This document shows, in pieces, positions 37,204-49,200 of a stretch of DNA of 64,000 nucleotides. Source of the DNA: Rhizophagus clarus (Eukaryota; Glomeromycota; Glomeromycetes; Glomerales; Glomeraceae); NCBI GenBank assembly GCA_015698045.1, contig BLAL01000321.1, positions 62,001-126,000 on the forward strand, in the 5' to 3' direction. How positions within the stretch are numbered: the stretch's first letter is position 1; every line of letters starts with the position of its first letter. The notes beneath the pieces were generated by a model. That model was not told where the DNA came from, searched no databases, and saw only the letters and a list, made by a program, of their open reading frames with translations. A program made the position numbers and the translations under genes.

Positions 37204-40200
37204 TAGGGTTCTGCAAAATATCTGATCTGATTAAATTTGATCTGAATCTGATCTGTCAGATCTGGATCAGATTATAGAATTTTGATTTGTGGATCAGATT
37301 CAGATTTAAAATTTTAATCTGAAGTTCAAATCCGGATTTAAAATTGTATTATCCGAATCTGTCAGATTGAATCTGAATCAGATCTGTCAAATCTGGATCA
37401 GATCATAAGATCCGAGTAAATTTATATTACTTAATAGTTAATACTTAGAATCTTAGATCGGCCTAATGGTATAGGCGTATAGCAATCCATCAAAAGTATC
37501 CGGTCAAACTTCTTTTATAATGAAAGATGTTAACCGGCCAATGCAGGAACCTTTTTGTTTATTTGATTTAACGAAAGAAAAACTATTTCGTGACGGTTTA
37601 ATAAAAAATATTGCGTTATTATTATTAATTTTATTAATTTTTTTTTCATTTATAATAATATATTTTTTTTTATAGCCGTATTTTTCTATTATAGCTAAAA
37701 GGATTTTTTTTAGTAAATTCTTTATAATCGGATTTTTTTAATTGAAAAAATTCGAACATATGATGACTGCGCCAAATTCACAATTTTGTAATAGATTATC
37801 AATTTATCATTGTTCGATCTATTTTTTTTTTATCTAACATGAATAACGTCTCAATTCTCATTTCTCAAACTCTCAACACAAGTAACAAGTAAGACTTGTA
37901 TTCTAATTTTTTGTTTAAAAAAATAAAAGAAACCTAAATGCATGTATTTATAAAGTATGGATATTGAAGAAGAACATGAGGAGAATGAGAAAGAAAATTC
38001 TGAAACAGAAGTTGACGATACTTCAAATAGACAAAAAAAGTCCGGTCTGGTAGCCAGTAAAGCATGGAAATATTTTACTAAAGACGTTAATTTTAAAGAA
38101 AATAAAAAGGCTACTTGTAATCTTTACGGTGCTATCTATGTATGCTCTGCCGGTAGTACTTCTAATTTAAAAAAACATATAAAAAAGAAACATTCTGAAA
38201 AAGAACAACACCAAGAATTGATTACAAATATTTTTAATAAAAAACAGCCAGTAAGTAATATGCTTGTAGAGTGTAATATTTATAATAATTCTTCTTAATT
38301 TTTAATTAACTGATAAATTCTTGATTAATTAGTGGAAGTATGATAATGATGTAATGAAAAATAATCTTTATAAATGGATTATAAATAATCAGCACTCTTT
38401 TACTATCGTGGAAGAACCAGAATTTATTATATTGATTCAATCTCTATGCCTTACTGCTGAACTCATTTCTGCAGATACAGTAAAACGAAGCATTATGGAT
38501 CTGTATATTTCAAACAAAGATCAGATACAAGAACTACTTATGGAAATTCCTGGAAAGATATCTTTCACAACTGACATTTGGATATCTCCATCTACAAAAG
38601 TCTTTTTGGCTATCACTGCGCATTATGTCGATAAAAATTGGAAATTGCAAAATCTATTAATAGATTTTGTGCAAATTTTTGGCCAACATACAGGTGAAAA
38701 CATTAAGAATACATTCGTATCTGCATTACAAAATTTATCTATTCATACAAAGGTAATTTTTACTTTTTGCTTTAATATAATGATTAATAAATAATAATAA
38801 TTAACAAATTCAAATAGGTATTGGGGATTACTACTGACAATGTGTCCAACAATCTTACATTTATTAATGCATTAAGTGATTGGATGAAAGAAAATGATAT
38901 TTTTTTTGATAAAAATAATCATTTCAGATGTTTTGCGCATGTGATGAATATAAGTGTACAAAATGCACTAAATTCTTTGAAAAGTAATTTAAGTCAGGTT
39001 AGTGATTTTGAAAGTAATTAATAAATAAAAAATTACTAACTATATCTTTTTTATTTTACAATATAGCTAAGACAACTAATAATAAAAATTCAACATTCTC
39101 CCCAACGACTTGAAAAATTAAGTGCAAACTGCAGGCTTTATAATATTGATGACTTAAAGCCCATCCAGGACGTACCAACTAGGTGGAACTCTACCTATGA
39201 CATGATAGAACGTGCCCTCAAATTAAAAGAAGTAATTTATACATTTTATATTTTACAAATTACAATAATTTATTTTTACTTTTCTTTATTTTATCAATTT
39301 AATGATTGTATATATTTTAGGCTCTTACGTTTACAGTAGCTTCTGATAAGGATCTCAAGGATTGTGTAATCACAGATGATAATTGGAATCAGCTTGAGCC
39401 AATTAAAGGATTTCTTGAATTATTTAAAGAAACAACAGTTATGATGTCTGGTTCTAAATATTCCACTTTATCCGCAACTATCCCTTTGTATAATGAACTT
39501 ATAACTCATACAGAAGAATATTTGGAATCAGAGGAACCAGCAATATCAAATGATTTTCTTAAAAAAGCGGTTGAGGATTGTAATAGAAAATTGCTAGAAT
39601 ATTATAACAAGACCAACAATGCATGTTTAATTGCAACTATTTTGGATCCTAGATTTAAGATGAGTTATTATGAGCAAAATGAATGGGGAAATGAACTTAT
39701 AAATGATGTTCGTAATAAGTAAGTATATATATATATATATATATTTATTTATTTATTTTTATTATTATATATTACGAATTCTAATATACATATTATTATA
39801 TAAAAATGAAAGATTTTTAGATGTTTATAATAATCTTTATTCATCTTCAAAGCCACAATCTTCAAATTCAGATGACCATAAAAATTCTTTGTCTCAAAGA
39901 TTATTTAAGCGTCAACATGTTAACAATGAAATTGATGAATTCCAATTATATAATTTATTGCCAGTATCACCACCTGATACCGATCCTCTTGAATTTTGGA
40001 AGATAAATGAATCTCAGTATCCAAGATTAGCTAATATGGCAAGAGATTACTTAGCTATCCCTTTAACTAGTATCCCATCTGAACAATGTTTTTCAGCAGG
40101 TAAACATTTAATTACTGATACGCGTAATAGGTTAACTAGAAAAACAGTAAGGGCATGTATGGCTCTGAAATCTTGGTGACAAGTTCTTAATTAATTTTTT

Positions 40201-40969
40201 TAAAATTTTTTTTGTTTAGTTATTAACTTTTGTGATTTTTTTTCGCTTAATTAATTAGTTTTTTAATTTTTTTTTTTTCGTATAATTAATTAATTTTTTC
40301 ATTTAACTAATTTTTTTTAATTTTTTTTTCATATAATTAATTAATTTTTTAATTTTTTTTTCACTTAATTAATTAATTTTTTTAATTTTTTTTCACTTAA
40401 TTAATAATATTTTTTTTAATTTTTTTCACTTAATTAATAATGTTTTTAATTTTTTTTTCGTCTAATCAATTAACATTTTTAACTTTTTTTTATTTAATTG
40501 ATTTTCAAATTAATTTTTTTCAGATTTTTTTTTATTAAATATTTTAGTAATAAGTAATAACTAAGTATAATATAAATATAAAATGAATACATAAATAAAT
40601 AAATGCAATAAAACCAAGATACAATTATGCAAATAAACAAAATAATAATGCGATTTATTATATTATTTATATGATTATTAATTTATTATTTATTATTTAT
40701 TATTCATGTATAAAAATTTGAAATCTGATCTTCAGGTTAAATTAGATTCAAATTGATTTGACTTTAAATCAGATCCGGATCAGATTCAGATCAAATTCGG
40801 ATCAAATCAGATCAGATTCAGATTATGAATTTAGATTCACGGATCAGATTTGAATCTTTAATATAGATCTGAATGTCAGATTCGAATTTGAAATTGATAA
40901 ATCTGAATCTGTCAGATTCAGATTTTAAATCTGATAAATCTGATTCAATCTGATCTGTGCGGAACCCTA
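37204..40969 (+). mobile_element. hAT transposon 2, 3766 bp
   Basis: Ends TAGGGTTCTGCA (left) and, on the minus strand, TAGGGTTCCGCA (right). Both subterminal regions (37217-37420 and 40725-40955) are packed with direct and inverted CAGATC / GATCTG / TCAGAT words, the usual binding-site clusters of hAT elements. The transposase gene inside has a complete frame after splicing. The T-rich stretch at 40190-40540 is a decayed TTAATTAATTTTTT-type repeat. The expected 8-bp duplication is absent: left flank GCTATGCG, right flank GCCATTAT, 4 of 8 matching. Confidence 0.85.
37957..40179 (+). CDS. hAT transposase (BED finger, Ac/ZBED-like), 607 aa
   Basis: Six exons: 37957-38250, 38333-38752, 38818-38997, 39067-39231, 39321-39718 and 39813-40179. 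All introns are GT-AG and the frame is continuous. For the last exon the acceptor at 39812 is required; the later one at 39820 would bring a stop. Residues 37-79 are a BED-type zinc finger (WKYF, then C54, H74, H79), but the second metal Cys is Tyr57. The core shows FTTDIWISP, ITTDNVSNN and RCFAHVMNI (C-x2-H), then VPTRWNSTYDM, CLIATILDPRFKM and the C-terminal dimerisation domain with IPLTSIPSEQCFSAGKHL. Length and order are normal for the family. Loss of the zinc ligand may impair DNA binding; otherwise it appears intact. Confidence 0.88.
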
Positions 40970-43187
40970 GCCATTATTGATAAATCAAATAAATTGAAAA
41001 TTTTTCTTTACTTTATTTTGATTTTATTTTATTTTATTTGATTTTATTCTTTAGAAAATTTTGTCTCCGAAGAAAAAAACTATTTGCGAATTTTCTTCAT
41101 TACTTGTTTCATGAGAATAAAATAATAAACAGACTTATGATTTAATACTTATAGCTCATGAAAAATTTTTGAAACGGTGAAAAAACTGAAATGGTGAAAA
41201 AATTTAAAAAAAAACGTATATATATAAATCTGGATCGGCATCTGAGGATTACAATCTGGATGTATTACGACCCTATCCACCTAAAAATGTCAGATGTAAG
41301 ATTAGATTACGGATCAGTTCAAAAAACATGCAAAAATTATTATATGTTTATTGTTTTTAATATACATAATATTTAATATTGATATCTTACATAGCATGAT
41401 GATTTTATTTTGATGAAATGGCTTTTGACAAGGTTTATAGAATAAAACAAATTAATTTTCATGGTTTAAACCTTTATAGCTGAAATCTTTATATATTATT
41501 TCTATAGCTTCCCACATTGAAAGATTTTTTGGGACCCAGATCCAATCCCGAATTATGGGTACATCATAAGTAGAACTGGCAAGCATTAATTCTTCTAATT
41601 CTCTTATTTGTTTTGCAAGCCCAACCTGAGAATAAAAACATAAAAAGTTAGACTAAAGTTCTTATGATATCCATGATGTATAGAAAATACTCACCATTAA
41701 AGCATCCAATAGTTCAAAGACTCCCATGAATTTTTCAACTTCATCAAAAGAAAACGGTAGCATAGCGAACTTAATCTGTGAAATCTTATAAAAATGCTTC
41801 TTATCTAGACAAATTTGACTTAACATAATTTGATCGCCTAACATAAACAACAAAAATAAGATTTATATGGATCAAAAGGAATTATAAGAAGTAATGAAGT
41901 ATATTACCTATACATTGCATCATATATACGCATATGTTTTTTGCTTTTTCTGCGTCTTTATCTAAATAGTCTCTAAGTAAAGTTATCAAACCACACATAG
42001 CTTCCTTGATGAGTTTTTCGGTATCCTCTTTGACATGTTTTAAAATAGTATTCTCTGGTCCTCCAAACACTTCAATAAATATGATTTCTTTATTGCTTGA
42101 AACCTTTGATCCAATTCCATCAACTTTATTTAGTGTGAAATCGAATTCTGGAAATAGTTCTTTTGTATCTTTAATGCAATTTACTTGTACTTCAATCCAA
42201 TCAAATAAATACTCTGAATGTACTGATTGAATCGCCTTGAATAAGGGTGTTATCATATCCACGGTATATTTCCTTTCCCCAATAAAACGATTTAAAGGGC
42301 CTTCGTCAGTCATGGAAAAACTATTTTAAATATGGTGAATTAGCCAGTTATATTAAAAGTGACATAGAGAGCGTGATAATGTACTCACAAGTCATATAAA
42401 ATTGTTTTACAGACTTGCTGAAATGGAGTTAGATTTAATGATTCTATAATAGCGCTTTCGAACACATCTTTCTCTGACTAGTAGTTGATAAATTTTTTTA
42501 ATAATATTGTCATAAGACCTAAAGAGATTTATGTCTACTTACTAATAAAATATTTACAAGCCAAGAACGAATTTGTCTCAGCATTATATCATTACGATCT
42601 ACTTTCATAATTACATACTGCTCATTAACATTGACTGAAAAATGTTTAGCCAAGTGTTGCATAGTAGGTTTGTAGAGGATTGGTTTTTCTGGGGTTGTAG
42701 TCTCTTATGCTCCTCAAACTTAATTTTCTGCGGTGCTAAAAAGTAAATTTTTGTGTGATAAAAAAAATTTTGTGAATTTATATGAAAAAAAATTTTTTAT
42801 TTTGTATAAATTTGATCAATTAAAATACATGTTAAGTTGTTTTAATGAATCTTTAGATCGGTTAGAATCTAAAAATGTATTATATAAAGAAAAACTATAT
42901 TTCTACCGCACAGCTTGAGATTGGCAACCAAATATAATCCAACGCAGTATTAGAAAGAATTAGCAACGAACTGTTTTACTTAAATTTTCGTTAAATTCCA
43001 ATTCACAATAAATTACCCATTCATGTAATAAACTATTAGAAGGATTTTCAAGTTTTGTAATTGCTAAATAACGATGAATATCATTTCTTTGAATATTCCT
43101 AACCTGACATGTATAAAAAAGTGAATGTGCAGGATGATTTGGAATATGAAGTGAAAATTTGTCATATGCTGCTTGAAAAGCTCAACG
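40970..43187. repeat. Dispersed repeat, copy 2
   Basis: Begins exactly at the right end of hAT element 2 with GCCATTATTGATAAATC, which corresponds to an internal position of copy 3 (reverse of 62195-62215). It then matches copy 1 from about 18540 to 20990 in the same orientation. Relative to copies 1 and 3 it lacks about 150 bases near 41325. It ends in the hAT-like C-terminal remnant. Confidence 0.85.
41452..42737 (-). pseudogene. Dispersed gene family of unknown function, copy 2 (best preserved)
   Basis: The central exon is open at 42313-41882 with ATG (MTDEGPLNRFIGERKYTVD) and reads on through FPEFDFTLNKVDGIGSK, KEIIFIEVFGG and AKNICVYMMQCIG. The following exons encode DQIMLSQICLDKKHFYK, then MLPFSFDEVEKFM, and the last WVPKNLSMWEAIEIIY, ending TAA at 41454-41452. 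The upstream exon (HLAKHFSVNVNEQYVIM) is shortened relative to copy 1 by a deletion near 42695 and is out of frame there. The complete protein would be about 350-400 aa with no signal peptide or membrane segment. Function unknown; a diverged PD-(D/E)XK-like fold is possible (Asp in VDG, Glu in IEV) but the catalytic Lys is not seen. Confidence 0.7.
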
Positions 43188-43815
43188 AAATATTGGGTAA
43201 AAATCATCAGGGATAAAAAAAAACATTGAGTAATAATATTTCAATTTCTGAACCAAAATGAGGTGCAGTAATATTGATTCAATAAATGCTGTAAGTTGTT
43301 GTAATCGGCCTTCAATAAAAGGAAAAACAGGACTGTTTTGTTGTTGAAAAAAATCCAGATCTTGCACAAATTTCTTAGCATAAATTGAAATAAAGTGAAT
43401 ATAAAATTTTAATAACACCAATATCTTGTAGATTTTGTAATGTTGTATGAATAACTTTCACTATTTCATTTTGTGATTCTTCATATTCATGTTCAAAAAA
43501 AAATCAGCCCAATATTGATTGTGATTTTTTGCATAAAATACAACTATTCCATCAGGTTAGATTTGGATGTGGAATTTTACAAGAAGAATTAATACCATGC
43601 ATTTTAAGATGAATTATATATCAGTTTCTTTGTGCCGGTGACTTGACAAATGATTCTTTAATTTTAGCCAAAAAAAGTTTTTAATGGTAAAAATTCTGGC
43701 AAATCTCTTCAGGTCTCCTTAATTAATTTTTATAAAAATCTGATGATGAGTAACTCTCAAAAACCAGTGCAGATTTTCATACCCAATAAGATTTAATATA
43801 TGCGCTATACACGGC
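42960..43815 (-). pseudogene. hAT-like (DUF659-type) transposase remnant, C-terminal half
   Basis: This is the downstream half of a minus-strand gene whose upstream half is at 54752-55180. Just right of the break it reads CIAHILNLIGYENLHWF, the C-x2-H motif region of hAT-like transposases. Further left come several frames with stops. Then an open piece with AFQAAYDKFSLHIPNHPAHS and AITKLENPSNSLLHEW ends at TAA 42962-42960. The dimerisation domain proper is missing or unrecognisable. The dispersed gene copy 2 follows within about 220 bp in the same orientation. Confidence 0.65.
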
Positions 43816-45388
43816 TAAAGTTGCCTGCCAAAACTCAATTGGCCAATGTCAAAATATCGAAACCTAAAATATGTCGAAATGCTGAAATGCCGAAATAGTT
43901 TCGACACGTCGAAATTGTCGAAACTGCTGAAAGTAAAATCACAATGTTTCGCAACGGGTTTCATTCATTATAATAAAAATTCAAAAATAAGAAACATTTC
44001 GCAACGTTTTTTATTAAATAATTGAAAAACCATTGCGCAACAGTTTTTTTTCTTTAAGTTAAAAAATAAAAAACATTTCGCACCGTTTTTTATTAAATGC
44101 TTGAAAAACCGTTGTGAAACAGTTTTTTTTTTAAGTTAAAAAAGCTTGAAAAACCGTTGCGAAACAGTTTTTTCGCTTAAAAATTCAAAAATAAAAAACG
44201 TTTCGCAACGTTTTTATTAAATAATCGAAAAACTGTTGCAAAACGGTTTTTTTTTCTAAGTTAAAAAAACTTGAAAAACCGTTGCAAAATGGTTCTTTTC
44301 GCTTAAAAATTCAAAAATAAAAACGTTTCGCAACGTTTTTTATTAAATAATTGAAAAACTGTTGCGAAACGGTTTTTTTTATTTAAAAAATCAAAAATAA
44401 AAAATGTTTTGCAACATTTTTTATTAAATACTTGAAAAACTGTTGCGAAACAGTTTTTTTTTTAAGTTAAAAAAATAAAAAACGTTTCGCAACGTTTTTT
44501 ATTGAATAATTGAAAACCGTTGTGAAATGGTTTTTTTTCTAAGTTAAAAAAAAAAGCTTGAAAAATGTTGCGTTTTTCGCTTAAAAATCAAAAATAAAAA
44601 ACGTTTCCCAACGTTTTTTATTAAATAATTGAAAAACCGTTGTGAAACGGTTTTTTTGTTTAAAAAATCAAAAATAAAAAACGTTTCACAACATTTTTTT
44701 TAAATACTTGAAAAACCGTTGCGAAATGGTTTTTTTTGTTTAAAAAATCAAAAATAAAAAACGTTTCGCAACGTTTTTTATTAAATACTTGAAAAACTGT
44801 TGCGAAACAATTTTTTTTTAAGTTAAAAAAATAAAAAACGTTGTGCAACATTTTTTATTAAATAATTGAAAAACTGTTGCGAAATGGTTTTTTTTCTAAG
44901 TTAAAAAAAAAAGCTTGAAAAACGTTGCATTTTTCGCTTAAAAAATCAAAAATAAAAAACGTTTCGCAACATTTTTTATTAAATACCGTTGTGAAACAGT
45001 TTTTTTTTGTTTAAAAAATCAAAAATAAAAAACGTTTTGCAACGTTTTTATTAAATACTTGAAAAACCGTTGCGAAACGGTTTTTTTTTCTAAGTTAAAA
45101 AAAAGCTTGAAAAATGTTGCGTTTTTCGCTTAAAAAATCAAAAATAAAAAACGTTTCGCAACGTTTTTTATTAAATGCTTGAAAAACTGTTGAGAAACGG
45201 TTTTTTTTGTTTAAAAATTAAAAAATAAAAAACGTCTCACAACACTTTTTATTAAATACTTGAAAAACCGTTGCGAAACAGTTTTTTTCGTTAAATTGAC
45301 AATATGTATATATTATATATATCACGTGTCGAAATAGTTTCAACAATTTTGACATGTCGAAACTCTTTAGTTTCGGCAGGCAACTTTA
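43816..45388. mobile_element. Non-autonomous hAT-like element filled with hairpin repeats, 1573 bp
   Basis: Left end TAAAGTTGCCTGCCAAAACT and right end AGTTTCGGCAGGCAACTTTA are inverted repeats. Flanks TACACGGC (43808-43815) and TACACAGC (45389-45396) form an 8-bp target duplication with one mismatch. Subterminal zones carry clustered GTCGAAA / TTTCGAC words. There is no coding frame. The element sits inside a dead hAT-like gene, splitting its C-x2-H motif codons; removing the insertion joins the two halves in frame. Confidence 0.85.
43960..45290. repeat. Satellite of about 14 units, each a hairpin of CGTTTCGCAACG and CCGTTGCGAAACGG
   Basis: Units of about 80-90 bases. Each has an arm AAACGTTTCGCAACGTTT, a short AT loop TATTAAATACTTG, then the opposite arm AACCGTTGCGAAACGGTT and a linker (TAAGTTAAAAAA or TTTAAAAAATCAAAAATA). 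The two arms are reverse complements, so every unit can fold as a stem of about 18 bp. CpG sites in the arms are the chief variable positions (CG to TG or CA). Confidence 0.9.
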
Positions 45389-46271
45389 TACACAGCACAT
45401 GAACAGGACCCCGAAAACTTATATATGAGGTCCCAGGTAAACTCAAGGGTAATTTTTATATAAAAATTTTGTAAAACTTACAGGATAATTAAGGGTAAAT
45501 TTTATAATAAAGAAAAAAAAAGTCCAAATTTTTCAAGGGTAAATTTTTCGAAAGTTCTAAGAATATAAATGGGTAAATCATCATAACGCAATAATCATGT
45601 TTCTTCTATAAATGGGTAAATCAATTATATAAATTTACCATATATATATATATACATATGTATTAAAAATTTTTTTTAAAAATTTTTTAATCTTGTCGTA
45701 TTTGAAAATGAGTGCTGAGTCATCAAAAAAAGCCTCTAAAGGAACTATTCAAGCCACGTTAAATTTTCCCATATCCTTTATTAAAAATAAAAAAGAAAAA
45801 TCTAAAGAAAAAAATACAGAAAATAATAAGTTACAACAGACTACACAACAAACTCTTCTAAACTTTTTACCAGCAAATAATCCTATCAAGAATACAAAAA
45901 AGAGAATACTTGATGATATTGTTAGTAGTGAATCAGAAAATGAAGAAGACGAAAGTGACAGTTCTGAATCAGAATATGAATTGCATGATGATTTAGTTAA
46001 TTATTCTCCTAATATTTGTGATGAAGAAAAGAAATTGCGTCGTAATAAATTTTTTTTAAGACTAATATCACCAAAATTAGTTAGATGTCAATGTGAGAAG
46101 GAAATAAAATTAGATCGAGTGTATAGAGCAAAAAATTTAATCAGCCATGCAAAACGTAATAAGTACCAAATGAAAACAGATAAGCAAGTTAGTGTATTAA
46201 AATATTTTTCAGAATTATCTAATAAAGATTCACAAAATAAAGCCAAAACAAAAGCTTGTATTGGTTTAATT

Positions 46272-49200
46272 AGGACCCCGGAAACTTATATATGAGGTCC
46301 CAGGAAAAATCTGGAAATTTTACTATGATTTTTACCCAAGATTTTTCCTATTAATTTTACCCTTAAATAGTATTAAGATAATTTGTATTACTATGAAATT
46401 TACCCTTATATAAGCAGAATTTTATTTACTAATTTAAAATATAGTGCTTGTTATTTCAATTACAAAAAATGGATGCAAATTGTGTATTAGTACTAGAATT
46501 ATTAAAAATATCATAAATTCGTAATGAGTTGCTATCTAATGTAAGCATTGAATTACTATGGAATGTTACAGAACTTTTGCTAAGATAATAAACCACTTCC
46601 TTGGAGGTTATATGCGCAAATAATTTTCTACCAGCCAAACAATCATTTGTAAAAAGTGATCTGTTATATACGTTAATAAATAATGCAACTGAAATATATG
46701 ACACTAAGTCAATATTATCAACACTACATAAAATAAGTGAATGTTTTCCGCCAATACTTTCATACATAGCTAATACTCTTCCAATGCATAATTTTTGGTC
46801 AGAAAAAATGATCAAAAATCCATCTACTTCTAAAGGATTATTTTGTGAAATATTAGCACAACCAATATCTAAATAAATTTAAATTTTATATAAATGTTTT
46901 GTAAGATTTCATTTTTAAATATAGAAAAAAAAATTGTTTTTACCTTTTAATTCGGATTGGTTTGCTAAACTGGAAATATTTTCTATTCTTTTTCTTCCTT
47001 GCCATTGTTTATTTCTATTACGAATTATTTGACCAAAATCATTACTATTCAACTGAGTTATTAAATGATTTGCAGTATTACGATTAATTTGATCATTAGA
47101 ATTAATCCCAAGATTAACCCCTGGTTTTTGGTTAATTCCACGAATACGATCAGAATTTGAATATGCTTCATGTGATCTTTGAATTGACAGTATTTGATGA
47201 ACATTGATGGTATTATCTTTTCTAAAAATTAATTCTTCAGGTTCATTATCCGGTAATTCAATATAAGTTGGTGTATTATTTTTCAAGATGTATCGAATTT
47301 CTGTAGATTTAATAAATTCTAAATTTAAATTTTCACATTCATTATCACTTTTACTTTCGTTATTCTCATTGTCTGTTTTGATATCTTCCTCATGATTCTC
47401 ATCTAGCAATTCATTTAAAGTTTCATCCAGTTTAGATATCCTTATAATCTCCGAAGCAGCATTCTCAAATTTATAAATTTGTTCTTCATTTGATTCATTA
47501 TTTTTAATTTCATTATCAGGATAATCAGAATGCAATATAATATCAAAATTAGTGACAGAAATTTCTTGATTTTGTTTCTTAATTCCAAGAAAATTCATAA
47601 ATGAAGACGCATTTGAATACGCTATCCTAATAGCATCACTAATTTCATCATCATTTGGCCATTGTCTTAATAATTCAATTTCATTTTCGGGTAAAACATA
47701 TCCATCAATATCAAAAATATACCCTAATGAACAAAAATAAATTAGCAATTATTAACGAGTCAAAAATATCATATAATAAATTTAATAATTTATATACCTT
47801 GTGCTAATGTTTTTCCTTGATTACTTGTTAAATTTTCAAGTCGTAGAAGTTTATCTCTATACATTACTCTATTTACTATTTTATAAAATTCATAATAAGT
47901 AAAATCTGGTACAATTTGTCGTGCCAATCCAAATATATGTTCAATAGCTTCGGTACCATGTTCCCATGGGAAAAATGGAAAGTTTGAATAATAATCTTGA
48001 TATACAATTATTAATAAAACTATTGATTCAGCTAAACTAATAAAAATTTTTCAACTTTGTATAGAAATGCAACTTTTTGAAAAAGAATACCATTTATCAG
48101 AGTGAAGATTACTACACTGAATTAAATATTCTTTCCACATTATTAAAAAAAAATAAGCCCTCATTGTCATAATAATACGTGTTTTATGAGATACAGAATG
48201 ATTTAAATATGCATCAAATAATTCACCTAATAAATTAAAAAAAAAAAATAAAATAAATAAAAAGTAATTTAATAATAAATTATTTTATAATAAAAAAACT
48301 TATCAAAAACAAATAGATAAACAAATAAACTTAATTTATCTGATTTAATAATTTCATTTTCTTGACATTGATTTAAAACTGCTGAACTAAAGAATCTATA
48401 CGCAGCACCATCATCCTGTTTATCTATATTGATAACATCTCTCATATATAAAGCTGAATTTTCATCTTTTGCAAGAGCTAATATTTGATCGTATCTAACA
48501 GTATTTTTACCAAGCACTAATAATCGAGCTCCACTATGTACATTATTTCTGCCATTTTTCTTAGCATGTTTTGGATCTTGGACTCGAATTATTGGTCTGT
48601 TATTATATATTGGTGCTGAAAAATTAATTTTGTAAAATTCATCTTTATATTGCAAAAAATCAGTTGCTTGATCTCCCTTTATTAATTCCATTTGTACATT
48701 AAATTCACTAGCTGCTCCATCCGATGCAATACTAATTAACTTTAGGTTAGCTTGTATTGTCATCTTAATCAATTCATATAACAAGTTATATATTTCATTT
48801 GCAGTATCATTTCCTTTTGTAGGCAATAAAGTAATTACAACAGGAGGAATTCGTGTAATTGGTATCTGAAAAATATTGATTAATAGTTAAATAAATACAT
48901 TAACAAAAATTAATACATAAATATTTTTCTTACTTTTAATAAAATACAACGAACTTGTGAAGTAATTTCATTATTTTCTCGAATATTGTTAATTATCTCA
49001 TGCATATCACTATACGTATCAACATGTGATTCCTCAAAAGACATTGTGGATTTGACAATACAGCCTAATTCTTGAGAATATGTTAATTTAGAATGAACTT
49101 TTGTACAATCAGTCATTACTACTACTGGTCCGTTCCAATTTAAAGCATTCATTGCTCTGGCAAATCTAGCAACATTTTCATAAACTAAATTTGGATTAGT

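Noticed and set aside
43960-45290. CRISPR array with palindromic repeats
   Set aside because: The segments between palindromes are themselves repeated, not unique spacers, and the array lies inside a TIR element.
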